Below are positions 10,131 through 20,541 of a stretch of DNA of 64,000 nucleotides, one piece after another. The stretch is from Meira nashicola. Its lineage: Eukaryota; Basidiomycota; Exobasidiomycetes; Exobasidiales; Brachybasidiaceae. The stretch lies in the NCBI GenBank assembly GCA_001600355.1, contig BCJU01000002.1, positions 1,984,001 through 2,048,000 on the forward strand, written 5' to 3'. Both the position numbers and the translations under genes were made by a program. Below the pieces are notes generated by a model. That model was not told the DNA's origin, searched no databases, and worked only from the letters and a program-made list of their open reading frames with translations. Each line of letters starts with the position of its first letter. Position 1 is the stretch's first letter.

Positions 10131-12678
10131 ATGAAGGTATGTTTGCTTCAAATTGTTCCTCTCTTTTGAAAACATGTCTAACATCCTCTTCTTTTCTTAA
10201 CAGTTCTACATCGATGATTTACCAATCCTTTTCCCTTATCCCAAAATATATCCAGAACAATATGCATACATGTGCGATCTCAAAAGAACGTTGGACAGTA
10301 ATGGTCATTGTGTTTTGGAAATGCCTTCAGGAACGGGAAAGACGGTTTCACTTTTAAGTTTAATCGTTTCTTATCAACGTTTCTATCCCGCAGCAAGAAA
10401 GTTAATCTATTGTTCACGTACAGTACCCGAAATTGAAAAAGCATTAACAGAATTGAAAAGGTTAATGGAATATCGTGCAAGATATAACGATCCAGGTTCA
10501 AATCCACCTTGTCAAAGAGATTCACCTTTACCAAAAGGACAAGGAGAACAAGAAGATACTTTAGCTTTAGGTCTTAGTAGTCGTAAAAATTTATGCGTAC
10601 ATCCAAGCGTAGGAAGGGAACGAAAAGGTAAAACCGTTGATGCAAGATGCAGGGATATGACAAATGCATGGGTTTGCGAAAGAGGAAGAAAAGAGCCAGG
10701 AAGTGTAGAATTATGTAGCTTTCACGAAGAATTAGGAAAACTAGAACCTGGTCATCTGCTACCAAGAGGCGTATGGACGTTGGAAGATGTGAAAGAATAC
10801 GGTAAACAAAAGGGAATATGTCCTTACTTTGCTGTGAGAAGGATGATGCCATTTGTTGATATCATCATTTATTCTTTTCACTATCTACTGGATCCAAAAG
10901 TTGCCGAGCAAGTGTCAAAGGAAATGAGTAAAGATGCGATTGTTGTATTCGATGAAGCACATAACATCGATAATGTTTGCATTGAATCTTTGAGCATTGA
11001 CCTTACAAGACCGATGCTCGATAGTGCTTATCGTAGTATAGGTCAATTGGCCGATCGAGTGGAAGAGGTGAAAAAGACGGATGCTTCAAAATTACAAGAA
11101 GAATATGCAAGACTCGTGGAAGGTTTACAAGATCAAGCCGAAGATCGAGAAGCAGATACATTTATGAATAATCCAGTTCTACCAGAAGATCTACTTCAAG
11201 AAGCCGTGCCTGGAAACATTCGACGAGCAGAGCATTTTGTCGCTTTCCTTAAACGTTTTATCGAATATCTAAAAACTCGCATGCGGGTCTTGCACGTTGT
11301 CGCCGAAACTCCTCCAAGTTTTTTACAACATCTCAAAGATATCACATACATTGAAAGAAAGCCTTTGAGATTCTGTGCTGAACGACTACGATTGCTCGTT
11401 TCAACATTGGAATTGACTAGATTGGATGAATTTTCAAGTCTGCAAAAGGTAGCAGCTTTCGCTACTCTTGTGGCAACATATGACAAAGGATTCTTGTTAA
11501 TTCTGGAACCTTTTGAGACAGAGCATGCAACTGTTCCTAATCCAATCTTCCATTTGACCTGCTTGGACGCCAGTATTGCAATTGCACCCGTATTCGAACG
11601 CTTTAGCTCTGTCATTATCACTTCTGGTACAATTTCACCTTTGGACATGTATCCGAAAATGCTCAAATTTGAAACAATCGTTCAAGAAACATACCCAATG
11701 ACATTGACAAGACAATGTTTCATGCCTCTCGTAATCACTCGTGGTTCCGATCAAGTTGCAATTTCTTCAAGATTCGAAGTGAGAAACGATTTAGCTGTAG
11801 TTCGCAATTACGGTAATATCTTGATTGATTATGCTAAAATCGTTCCTGATGGAATTGTAGCTTTCTTTCCAAGTTATTTGTACATGGAAAGTATCGTTGC
11901 TGCTTGGCACGATATGGGTATCCTGGATGATGTTTGGAAGTACAAATTGGTATTTATCGAAACTCCGGATGCACCCGAGACAAGTATCGCTTTGGAGAAT
12001 TATAGACGTGCATGCGATAATGGTAGAGGAGCAATTCTATTATCAGTTGCACGTGGAAAGGTATCAGAAGGAATCGATTTTGATCATCATTATGGAAGGG
12101 CAGTTATCATGTTTGGTGTTCCATATCAATATACCGAATCAAGAATTTTAAAAGCAAGATTAGAATTCTTACGTGATAATTATCGTATAAAAGAAGCAGC
12201 ATTTTTAACTTTTGATGCTATGCGACATGCAGCTCAATGTGTTGGTAGAGTTTTACGTGGTAAAACTGATTATGGTTTAATGATCTTTGCCGATAAAAGA
12301 TTCGCAAGAGCTGATAAACGTGATAAACTTCCTCGTTGGATTGCAGCTCAAATTGATGAAGCTCATTCAAATTTGAGTAGTGATATGGCTTTAGTGGAAA
12401 GTGCTAGATTTTTAAAACAAATGGCTCAAGATATGCCAACAGTCGGAAAGAATGGTGTCAGTTTATGGGACGTAACGGATATCGAAAAAAGACAAGCGAA
12501 AGAGAAGGAACATTTCGAAAGATTAATGTTAGAAGGCATCAAAGAAGGACAAACGAATGGAGGTGAAGCAATGGAAGTAGATCCAGATGATGAATTCGCT
12601 GAAGCTTTTGGCGATGATGACGAGGAAGCTCTTGTTGCAATGGATACTTTTGACCCGGAAGAAGAGATGGAAGCGTGA
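10131..12678 (+). CDS. RAD3: TFIIH DNA helicase subunit Rad3/XPD
   Basis: 5'-3' superfamily 2 helicase of TFIIH, required for nucleotide excision repair and structurally for RNA polymerase II initiation. Exon 1 is only ATG AAG (10131-10136). A 67-nt intron (gtatgt...cttaacag, 10137-10203) follows, then the rest in one exon, giving 826 residues starting MKFYIDDLPILFPYP as in yeast. The P-loop SGTGKT falls at residues 44-49, so the lysine is Lys48 as in yeast Rad3. The four Fe-S cysteines are about C133, C151, C173 and C208. The DEAH box is in VVFDEAHNIDN. Helicase domain 2 shows ITSGTISPLDMYP, VARGKVSEGIDF and QCVGRVLRGKTDYG. The C-terminus is acidic, as usual. About 18 residues are inserted before the first Fe-S cysteine compared with yeast. 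Confidence 0.97.
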
Positions 12679-12991
12679 TTATAGATGAAGAAGCCTTGTA
12701 AAATTTCAATATACTTGTATCATATCATATTCTTAAAACATTTATATCATCACTGAACAGACGCAGCTTTTTAAGTCACACAGTTTTCAATTTTTTTTGT
12801 GAAACATATAAGATTAAGCCAGATACTTGGCATATTTTTAAGGGCTAGGCTATATATGTTGCCTGTCTAAGTACAATAAGAGAACACGAGAGAAATTGAT
12901 GTAAGATGATGATGATAAGATATGTGCTATGTTAAACGAAAATGGAACTCGTGACTGATCGTGAAAAGCAAACATGAGAATAAGAAAATCA
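12679..12991. other. Convergent gap RAD3/eEF3
   Basis: 313 bp between two stop codons, AT-rich and consistent with two 3' UTRs. No gene was seen. Confidence 0.5.
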
Positions 12992-15900
12992 TTATAGATC
13001 ATCTTCATCAGTCAAGACTTCTTCTCCACGTTTTCTTCTGGCCATACGGTCCTTCTTTGCTTTACGCTTATCAGAAGCAGATTCCTTCTTCTTCTTCTTT
13101 GCGGAAACAATCTTGTTACCCATTGCATCGAATTGATCTTCTTCTTCTTCATTCTTTTGGTCGATACGTGGTCCAGATCCTTGACCTTCGACCCAGTTGG
13201 CACCGGATGCTTCCAAAGTACCGTCAGCCATCTTCCAGCGTTCAGTAGCTGCGGATTCTGCCAATTCCAAAGAGTGGGTAATGAATGCAACACCACCTTG
13301 GAAGTCCTTCAAAGAAGCGATCAAAGCAGCCAAAGATTCACGATCCAAGAAGTTAGTGGGTTCATCCAAAACGATGACGTGAGGACGACGCCATGTGGCA
13401 GCAGCCAAGACGACCTTGACCTTTTGACCACCAGACAAACCACGCATGTGAGAGTGAGAGGTGAATTCAGGTTCAAGACCCAAGAGGGCAAAATGAGATT
13501 CGATTTCCTTCTTGACCAAAGGACGGTTCATACCCAATTCTTGAGCAACCTTTGAATCAATAGCCATAACCTTCTTTTCGAAACCACGGCTGATCAATTC
13601 ATCACGCGATAGCCATTGGTTGTCTGCTGAAGAGTAGTTCTTGAATGAAACTTCGTATTGGAAGGAGTTCTTTAGCTTCTTACGTGAAACGAGCTCGTCA
13701 ATGAGACGCTTAACACCTTCGACAATAACAACTTCACCGTTCTTCATCTTTTCCTTGTCTGCATCTGTCAATTGACGAGATCCTTTCATCATTTCTTCCA
13801 AATCTTCACCAGTTTGGTAACGCCATAGCATGTATTCCAAAGGTGTTTTGTCCAAATGTTGATCGATGTGGTGGAAAGCGTGTTGGGCAACGTAACCGAT
13901 GACCAAGTTAGGATGCTTCCAGACTTCACCGGATTTTGGTTCAGTATCACCGACCAACAATTTGACCAAAGTGGATTTTCCGGAACCGTTTGGTCCAAGA
14001 ACGGCAACACGAGAGGACAATGACAATTGCATTGTAACACCCTTGAGTTGTGGCTCTGGGGTACCGGGGTATTGGAACCAAACGTTACGCATCTTGGCAA
14101 GAGATTTTTCCTTGGTCTTGACACCATCCAAAAGTGGTGGATCAGGCAATTTGAAACTGTAATCTTCACCAGATGTCAATTCGATGTATGATTTAGCTTC
14201 AGGAACACGCTTGACGAAGTTGTCCAATGTACCTGGATAACGCTTAACCTTGAATCTGTTCAAGTACAAGATATCTGTGCAAACGTCGTTCAAGAATTTA
14301 GAGTCGTGAGAGACGATAATGCATGTAGCGTTTTGTCCAGTGAGGTAATCTTGAATCCATTTGATGTTAACAACATCCAAGTGGTTAGTGGGTTCATCGA
14401 GCAACAAGATATCAGCCTTGAACAACACAGCACGAGCCAAAGCGAGCTTCATCTTCCAACCACCAGATAAGGAGGCAATTGGACCAGCTTGCTTACCGGC
14501 ATCGAAGCCCATTTCGAGCAAAGTAGAAGAAGCTTCTTCACGTTCGACATTGAGACGCTTGTCAGCGACAATGAAGTCCAAAATGGAGATATCTCCTTCT
14601 GAACCGTCCAAGTCGTGTTCGACGTACCATGTACGGACTTCCTCAGGAGAAGGGAAACCTTCAACTTGTCCGTTTTGGATAGCACGCATCAATGTAGATT
14701 TACCGGAACCGTTACGACCGCATAATCCGTAACGGTGACCACGCTTCAAGCGTAGAGTGGCTGTGTTCAACAAAATCTTAGCACCGTAAGCAAGGGAGAA
14801 TTGACAGTTGCACAAATCTTCACCTTCTTCTTCGTCTTCTAAAATCTCTGCTTCGTCACCAGTTGCCTTGGCCAATGCTTGGAGCATTTCCTTGGAAACT
14901 TTCTTGCTTGATTCGACATCTGCTGTCTTGAGCAAGGACAAGTATGGTACAAGTGTGGTATCCCATTCAGTTCCCTCGAAGTTACGTGCGTTTGCCAAGT
15001 TTGTAACGAGTTGTGCAATGTATGCGATAACTATCTTGTTACCCTTGACGTTTGCTTTGGCAAGGACTTCATCAAGTTTGGATGCGGTTTGTTTTAGGTC
15101 AACATCATCAAGAGGCTTGACTTCTGAACCATCACCTTCGACTTGACCGATTTGACGAAGTGTCTTGATAGCACGTTGAACGACACCACGTGCTTCTGGG
15201 TCAGCCATGGTGGTTTCCATCTTGATCAAACCAGGCAAAAGTTTGGGCAAGAAGGGACGAACAGTACGTTCGTTGTCGACCAATTTGGCCATGTTGTCAA
15301 TAATGACGGCAACCTTACGTTTAATTGGGGTTGCGCGCTCTGACAAACCACGAGACAAAAGAGGAGCCATCAAGGCCAAGGTAGGGGAGTCAACTTCGGA
15401 AACGAATGTGGTAGCACCGAGCAATTGAATAGTCTTTGGGACTTCTTCAACTGGGTGAATCAAGGAGTTGATCAAAGCAGGAATGAAACGTTCAATATCT
15501 TTGTTGGAGATCAAGTTGCACAACTTCTTCAAAGCTGCACGGGATGCCTTTTGGACGTCAGTCTTGGTGTCCCAGATTACTTCGGACATAACGGGAATGA
15601 TGTCAGGCATGGCGGCTGCCATACGGTCAGGAGCAGCGACAACTAATTCTTCAATTGTGGCAATGCATCCAGTCTTGACTTGCCATTTTCCGGCAGTGCG
15701 TGCTTGTTCCAACAAAACCTTCAAGACTTGAGGAACAGCCCAGTGGGACATAATTTGAACAAAGTTGCGCAAAGCATCTTGAGCGGCTTCACGAACGATC
15801 TTTTCCTTGTCACCCATAGCTTCAACGACGTTGTTGAGTGCCTTTTCGATCAAGAATGGTTCAACTTCGTGACCAACACCTTGTTCGCACAAGGAGGAGA

Positions 15901-16210
15901 CCAAAGCACAAGCACCTTCACGAGCTGAGGCATTCTTTTTGTCAGAGAGACCTTTTGTGATAACGGCTTCAATGCCGAGGTTGGTGAGTGCGTCAGGGCC
16001 CTCAACTTTGACGAGATTGACCAATTCTTGGGCAGCTTCCTTGTCAGCAGATGAAAGAAGACGTTCAGCTTCGAGCTTAACCTCTTTCTTTTCAATTGCT
16101 GTGTTTTCTGTAGCGGCAGCAGCTGCAGCATCAGAGTTTTTCAATCCCTTTGCGTTGGCTGGCACGGTGGCGGGAACACCGGCTGAAGCACCAGTAGCGG
16201 CAGGAGCCAT
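12992..16210 (-). CDS. TEF3: Translation elongation factor 3 (eEF3), fungal ABC-F ATPase
   Basis: 1072-residue cytosolic ribosome-bound ATPase essential for elongation in fungi, where it helps release E-site tRNA. Order of domains: N-terminal HEAT repeats (to about residue 330), a helical bundle, ABC1, then ABC2 with an inserted chromodomain-like segment, and a basic tail. ABC1 has GRNGSGKST, LSGGWKMKLALARA and LLLDEPTNHLD. ABC2 has GPNGSGKST, LSGGQKVKVVLAAATW and VLDEPTNFLD. The tail contains KKKKKESASDKRKAKKDRMARRK in broken runs. Length is close to yeast Yef3 (1044). Codon choice is strongly restricted (AAG, TTG, GGT, GTC/GTT, GAG dominate), unlike the neighbours, as expected of a very highly expressed gene. 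The ATG at 16210 sits in AAAAATGGCT, and a leader intron ends 5 nt before it. Confidence 0.97.
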   Translation of the reverse strand: MAPAATGASAGVPATVPANAKGLKNSDAAAAAATENTAIEKKEVKLEAERLLSSADKEAAQELVNLVKVEGPDALTNLGIEAVITKGLSDKKNASAREGACALVSSLCEQGVGHEVEPFLIEKALNNVVEAMGDKEKIVREAAQDALRNFVQIMSHWAVPQVLKVLLEQARTAGKWQVKTGCIATIEELVVAAPDRMAAAMPDIIPVMSEVIWDTKTDVQKASRAALKKLCNLISNKDIERFIPALINSLIHPVEEVPKTIQLLGATTFVSEVDSPTLALMAPLLSRGLSERATPIKRKVAVIIDNMAKLVDNERTVRPFLPKLLPGLIKMETTMADPEARGVVQRAIKTLRQIGQVEGDGSEVKPLDDVDLKQTASKLDEVLAKANVKGNKIVIAYIAQLVTNLANARNFEGTEWDTTLVPYLSLLKTADVESSKKVSKEMLQALAKATGDEAEILEDEEEGEDLCNCQFSLAYGAKILLNTATLRLKRGHRYGLCGRNGSGKSTLMRAIQNGQVEGFPSPEEVRTWYVEHDLDGSEGDISILDFIVADKRLNVEREEASSTLLEMGFDAGKQAGPIASLSGGWKMKLALARAVLFKADILLLDEPTNHLDVVNIKWIQDYLTGQNATCIIVSHDSKFLNDVCTDILYLNRFKVKRYPGTLDNFVKRVPEAKSYIELTSGEDYSFKLPDPPLLDGVKTKEKSLAKMRNVWFQYPGTPEPQLKGVTMQLSLSSRVAVLGPNGSGKSTLVKLLVGDTEPKSGEVWKHPNLVIGYVAQHAFHHIDQHLDKTPLEYMLWRYQTGEDLEEMMKGSRQLTDADKEKMKNGEVVIVEGVKRLIDELVSRKKLKNSFQYEVSFKNYSSADNQWLSRDELISRGFEKKVMAIDSKVAQELGMNRPLVKKEIESHFALLGLEPEFTSHSHMRGLSGGQKVKVVLAAATWRRPHVIVLDEPTNFLDRESLAALIASLKDFQGGVAFITHSLELAESAATERWKMADGTLEASGANWVEGQGSGPRIDQKNEEEEDQFDAMGNKIVSAKKKKKESASDKRKAKKDRMARRKRGEEVLTDEDDL

Positions 16211-16215
16211 TTTTG

Positions 16216-16313
16216 CTGTAGGTAGAAAGACAGAAAAGGTGTTAGAGAACTTTGTTCGATCAGAAGAAGTACTGCGCGCTTAAATAAACGCACAAGACAT
16301 AGAATCTACTCAC
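16216..16313 (-). other. Probable 5'-leader intron of the eEF3 gene
   Basis: Reading the minus strand, CACTAC is followed by gtgagtag, then a CTGAT branch-type sequence and the acceptor tctacctacag, 98 nt in all. The exon resumes 5 nt before the eEF3 ATG. Leader introns are common in highly expressed fungal translation genes. Confidence 0.6.
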
Positions 16314-18287
16314 GTAGTGAGTTGTTGAGAGTAATTTGGTTGAAAAGTTGCGACACCGAAAGATGTGGTGCTCTATGTGCTTTCAAGCACGAAAAACGTC
16401 AAAAAAGGTGACGATCTATTTGATTCGATACACGCGACGCCACAAGTGGTAGCGACGATGGGTATCGAGAGTCTATAGAATAATTCTGGTGAGGTGACTC
16501 TTTGATCCCTTGTAAGCTCGCTTGTCTTCGTAAAGAGAAGAACTACGAGATTGAAAAGGGTTATAAAGTCGATCTAGGTCTATGTATATGTCTAGAAAGA
16601 GATAGTGATGGGGGTTGAAGCAAACGTGTATGTTGAAGTGGAATGCTTTCTTATACGATTCAAGCTTGCGTCCAAAATTTTTGGGCTCGAAGTTTAGTTT
16701 GGAGGCAAAAAAAAAAGTTTTTTCCTTGACGCACACTGATGTGATGCATCAGAAAAAAAAGTGTAAAATTATCCCAATGAACACCAAAAAAAATCTTTGC
16801 CTTTTTGAGCGCCCGCTCGCCGCTGTACTTTTTTATTTTTGCGCAAAATGCTTAGAAATTCTGCGGTGGTGGCCAAAAAAAAAAATTCCAATATCGGGCG
16901 CAAGCGGCAAATTGAGATTCAAGGCGGGCACTTCAGCAGCGGCTTAACGCGTTCCTTTGAACAGAGTGTAAATTTTGTTATTTTTCAGAAATGTGCGCGT
17001 GTTCAAACTTTTGAAAAAATAAAAAAAAGGCTTGAACGGAACGCGTGCCGGTGTGCGATGAGCTGAGATGTTCCAGAGATGAACCAACACGAAACTTTTG
17101 GCTGAAAGGGCATTTGGTCGGTCTAACACTAACGCGGACTATTTCATCATTTGATTCTGGACCATTATCAGACCGAAATTGAATCGAATGAAAAGTTTAA
17201 AACATATCAATACCAAGAGTTCTCCGGATTTTCTGAAAAAAATAAATCGTAATTTGAAAAGAAGAATGTACTGTTCTTACTCCTGAAGAGCCTCCTCTTT
17301 CTTTTTTCTCTTACCTTGCATATTTTTACTGATAAACCCCAGATCTTACCCCATACAAAGTTCAAAGTTTTGATAAAATTTTCGATGGTTTAAAACTATT
17401 TTCCCCTGAAGAGTATGACGGAGAGATATGTAAGGTTAATTCACTATTATCAAAATCGATTTAAACGGTTCAATCTCTGAAGAATGAACGCGAAATTGGG
17501 AACGTGGAGTAGTAGTATTTGTTGACCACATACTCACTCACGCGGCTTGTCAGGAATGCGGGGGAAAGACAGGCTGTACGTAGTCTACATACAGAACACA
17601 CAGAAAGGGCTGAGGGCGCAATCCATTTACGCCCGTAATTGTCCTTCCCTCTGTTTGCTCTATTCATGTGCCCTTTAATAAATAAATTCTCGACAAATCC
17701 GATATCTTCAGTTGAAATATTTTAAATGAAGGGCCTGCATACTATAATTGACCGGTGGATCTACTATACATAGCGGATCTATGTATGTATGTTAAGGTGG
17801 CAAAGTTATTGGTTGATTTGATGATACATACATAGTCAACATCCGGAATGGAACCATTTAATCTCCTCAGAATGGACATGAATGTTTATTTCCCCACACT
17901 GCAATGCATTATTAGCGTAGCAAGGAACGAACGATACATTCTCATATCACGGTGCTCGTACACTCCCGCTTACTTAAGATAAAATCACCCATTTTTTTCA
18001 TTTTCATTTTGATGTTTTTCAAATATGTATTGAAGAAAATGTTAATGACAGTTGATAAGCAAATAAGAAAAAGTGAAATTGATCCCATGATTAAGCGAGA
18101 CAAGAAAGAGCAAAAGCAAAGAAATGATTATGAAAGCGAAAAGGCTGAGCAAAGAAGAGTACAAGCAAAAAGAATAGCGTACTCGCTATGAAGAAGTCAA
18201 AGAGAGGGATTGTTCCATACAATGGTGGAGATAAGAGATTGAACATCATTGGGTATCTGTCAAGCTCTCTCATCCGCAATTTCCACT
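16314..18287. other. Long eEF3 upstream region without a supported gene
   Basis: About 2 kb between eEF3 and the 3' end of the GPI protein gene. The eEF3-proximal half (16,700-17,050) is studded with A-tracts and two ACGCGT sites. The distal half holds only scattered AT-rich sequence and a small hairpin near 17,766-17,786. Open frames here are short, overlap one another and show no family signal. Confidence 0.55.
16707..17046. promoter_or_regulatory. Cluster of poly(dA) tracts and paired ACGCGT sites upstream of eEF3
   Basis: A-runs of 8-11 occur at 16707-16716, 16753-16760, 16786-16793, 16875-16885 and 17021-17028. ACGCGTTCC at 16947-16955 is mirrored by GGAACGCGT at 17038-17046. Poly(dA:dT) tracts commonly exclude nucleosomes at strong fungal promoters; the link to eEF3 is inference from position. 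Confidence 0.4.
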
Positions 18288-19055
18288 TTATGCTGACAAT
18301 ACCAATGCTGCGATAGCAGCTACTGATAGGACAGCTCCTGAAGCAACGTTCAAAGACATAGCACCATTACCTGCAGATCCACCTTGGACCATAGCGAGGT
18401 TAGGCTTCTGTCCTTGTTTGGATACGGCATAATTGGCAGAATATTGATTGGCGAAACCACATGTGCCTCCGAAGCTCTTTGTGCAAGCATCTTTGCAGTC
18501 ATTACGTTCTTGTGTTGTACCTCCTGGAAGTGCGCATGCGTTTGTGCAAGTGTTACCACGACGTAAGCAATCCTGGAATTGTGCTGGCCAATTCCATTGT
18601 TTTAGGTTTGTCGATCCCTTGGTGCATGTACACATGATTGCCATCGTGTCAACGTCACAGAAGTTGTCCTTAATTTTTGCATCTGCATCAGCACAACCGG
18701 CTGTTGAGCAGAATTTTGTCTGTTGGCTACAAATGATTTGTCTTTGTGCAACTGTTTCGTTTAATAAACTATAGTTGATCTTTGGTAGATTTGCTGTATC
18801 AACATCAGTATATACGAATGGAACACTGCTTTGCATCACAAATCCAGGAGGGAATGAAGCGGATGCGGTTGGATTTGGTAGTGTAAAGTTGGACGAAGCC
18901 GTTAGAGAAGAAGTTGAATTTCCACTTGCAGATGCTGATGCAGTACTAGAAGAAGCAGCGCTCGATGCTCTGGAAGATGAAGAAGAAGATTGACCTTGCA
19001 CTGAAACTGCAATCGTGGCCATAACGGCCAAAAGCGAAGAGAATGATGTTCGCAT
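18288..19055 (-). CDS. GPI-anchored, Ser-rich, cysteine-rich surface protein (DUF7707-like)
   Basis: 255-residue predicted cell-surface protein of unknown function. The signal peptide is MRTSFSSLLAVMATIAVSVQG. A Ser/Ala/Thr-rich stretch of about 45 residues with N-glycosylation sequons follows. The core has about twelve cysteines in paired patterns (IICSQQTKFC, DNFCDVDTMAIMCTC, DCLRRGNTCTNAC, DCKDACTKSFGGTC), which resembles the fungal DUF7707 secreted-protein pattern. The C-terminus is a small-residue spacer (GGSAGNGAMS) and a hydrophobic tail without charge, typical of a GPI attachment signal. The frame extends 49 codons upstream, but the ATG at 19055 begins exactly at the signal peptide and was chosen. 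Cell-wall or adhesion roles are possible but unsupported. Confidence 0.75.
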   Translation of the reverse strand: MRTSFSSLLAVMATIAVSVQGQSSSSSSRASSAASSSTASASASGNSTSSLTASSNFTLPNPTASASFPPGFVMQSSVPFVYTDVDTANLPKINYSLLNETVAQRQIICSQQTKFCSTAGCADADAKIKDNFCDVDTMAIMCTCTKGSTNLKQWNWPAQFQDCLRRGNTCTNACALPGGTTQERNDCKDACTKSFGGTCGFANQYSANYAVSKQGQKPNLAMVQGGSAGNGAMSLNVASGAVLSVAAIAALVLSA

Positions 19056-20541
19056 TGTGATTTGAAGGTTATATGGGTGGCGCGAAGGTAGGTAGATTCT
19101 TGATTCAATTCTTTGACAAAGGACGTACTTGTATTTTTGTATTTTTGAAAGAAGAGAAAGCGGTTGGATTGCCTTTGTACAGTGGGTATTTTTGAAGGTC
19201 AAAGAATGTCTCTTAGTCTTCGCCTATCCGTTCCAGAAGACAATATTGATGGATGGATGGTGAAGAATAGGTAGTGTTTAGGATGATGATGAGAGTACAA
19301 GTGGCGATCACAACCGAGAAAACTTCAATCCATCTAAAGATGGGGCCCTTTTGGTACCAAACAAATCGACTCTAAAACCAAATGTGAACCCGCTTTAAGG
19401 CTAGGGCTATAAGATGAATGCGTTTACCTGCAGAAGGAAAGAAGGAGAAAAAAAATCCTATTCTCGACAGGTTTCATTAGGCGGTCAGTAAACGCAGACT
19501 CTGTGCTCGCGCATCGCGTGGGGCAATGAATTTTTATTCAGACGAAGCTCTGCGCAGCGCACTGCAACAATGAATTAATTTTCCGCTTCACGTCTTTCCC
19601 ACAAAATTTGTTTGATGGAGGCAATTCTTGAGCGGGTCAGCAGTGTGGTTGCAAAGGTGAACTAACCGAACCTACATACATACACTGTACATCTGTGTGG
19701 GGTCGATTGAATTCACAGAGCGTACCAATTACCAAAAGCAGTCAAAAAGAAGGCGTTCAGGATTGGCTGTACCCTATTTCGCCGTACATTTGTTTATTCC
19801 GGCTCAATCATAATAGTATGCACGTGACATTGCTTGTAAGATTAATGATCGTTTCATTCTTCAGTGAAGCTGACTAGGTGACAGTGGGATAGAGAGTGAT
19901 CTAAAGAAAAGCTTCTTTCTTCTCTTAGGCGGTATTCTCGCACATTAAATCCCGCACTCGAACTTTTATAACAAAACTTTGATAAATAAAGCACAAATTG
20001 TTAATTAAAAAATGCATCGAATTGATATATGTAATGCTTTTCAGTACATACTTAGCACGAATGACTTGGTACTACTTAAATTATTTTGAGTGAGAACAAC
20101 AAGACAGTGATTTTCCTCCGGGTTTAGCGTTCGCCATCGAAGATATAGAACAAAGAAACGATAACATATACATGCTCCATTTTTCTAAATTATCTAGTGA
20201 TTTTGCCTGTCTGTTAAAGGATACAATTGGATCTTCTTTTTGGTGTTGCCTAACAGTAACGTATCAGTTTGAAACAATTAAAAACTCGTCAATGGACGCT
20301 TGGTACCCGATCAAACGAAGATGGTCGACAAATATGCATCTCACGGCGATTTAGAACTAGGAAAGAAGATTATGTCATTAAAATAAGAAAGAGAGTACGC
20401 GTAAAGTGGAGCGTATCGCACGCGTTACGGATATGCTATAAATTATTTGCATTCAAGCAAAAGAACAACACCACTGTTTCTTCACATCTTCTTTCATCTC
20501 TTGATTTTAGACACGGCATCATGTTTTCGGATTAGACGATC
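19056..20541. other. Divergent intergenic region, GPI protein/RRN7
   Basis: About 1.5 kb with no convincing gene. It contains a CACGTG at 19821-19826, low-complexity catacatac runs near 19,672-19,685 and a 4-codon upstream frame at 20521-20535. No tRNA-like B-box was seen. Confidence 0.5.

Noticed and set aside
16700..17050. Possible transposon remnant upstream of eEF3 because of the inverted repeat
   Set aside because: Arms are only 9 bp, no coding remnant and no target-site duplication.
17952..18191. 79-codon frame near the 3' end of the GPI protein gene
   Set aside because: Biased AT/Lys-rich composition, overlapped by an opposite frame, no domain, no promoter-like context.
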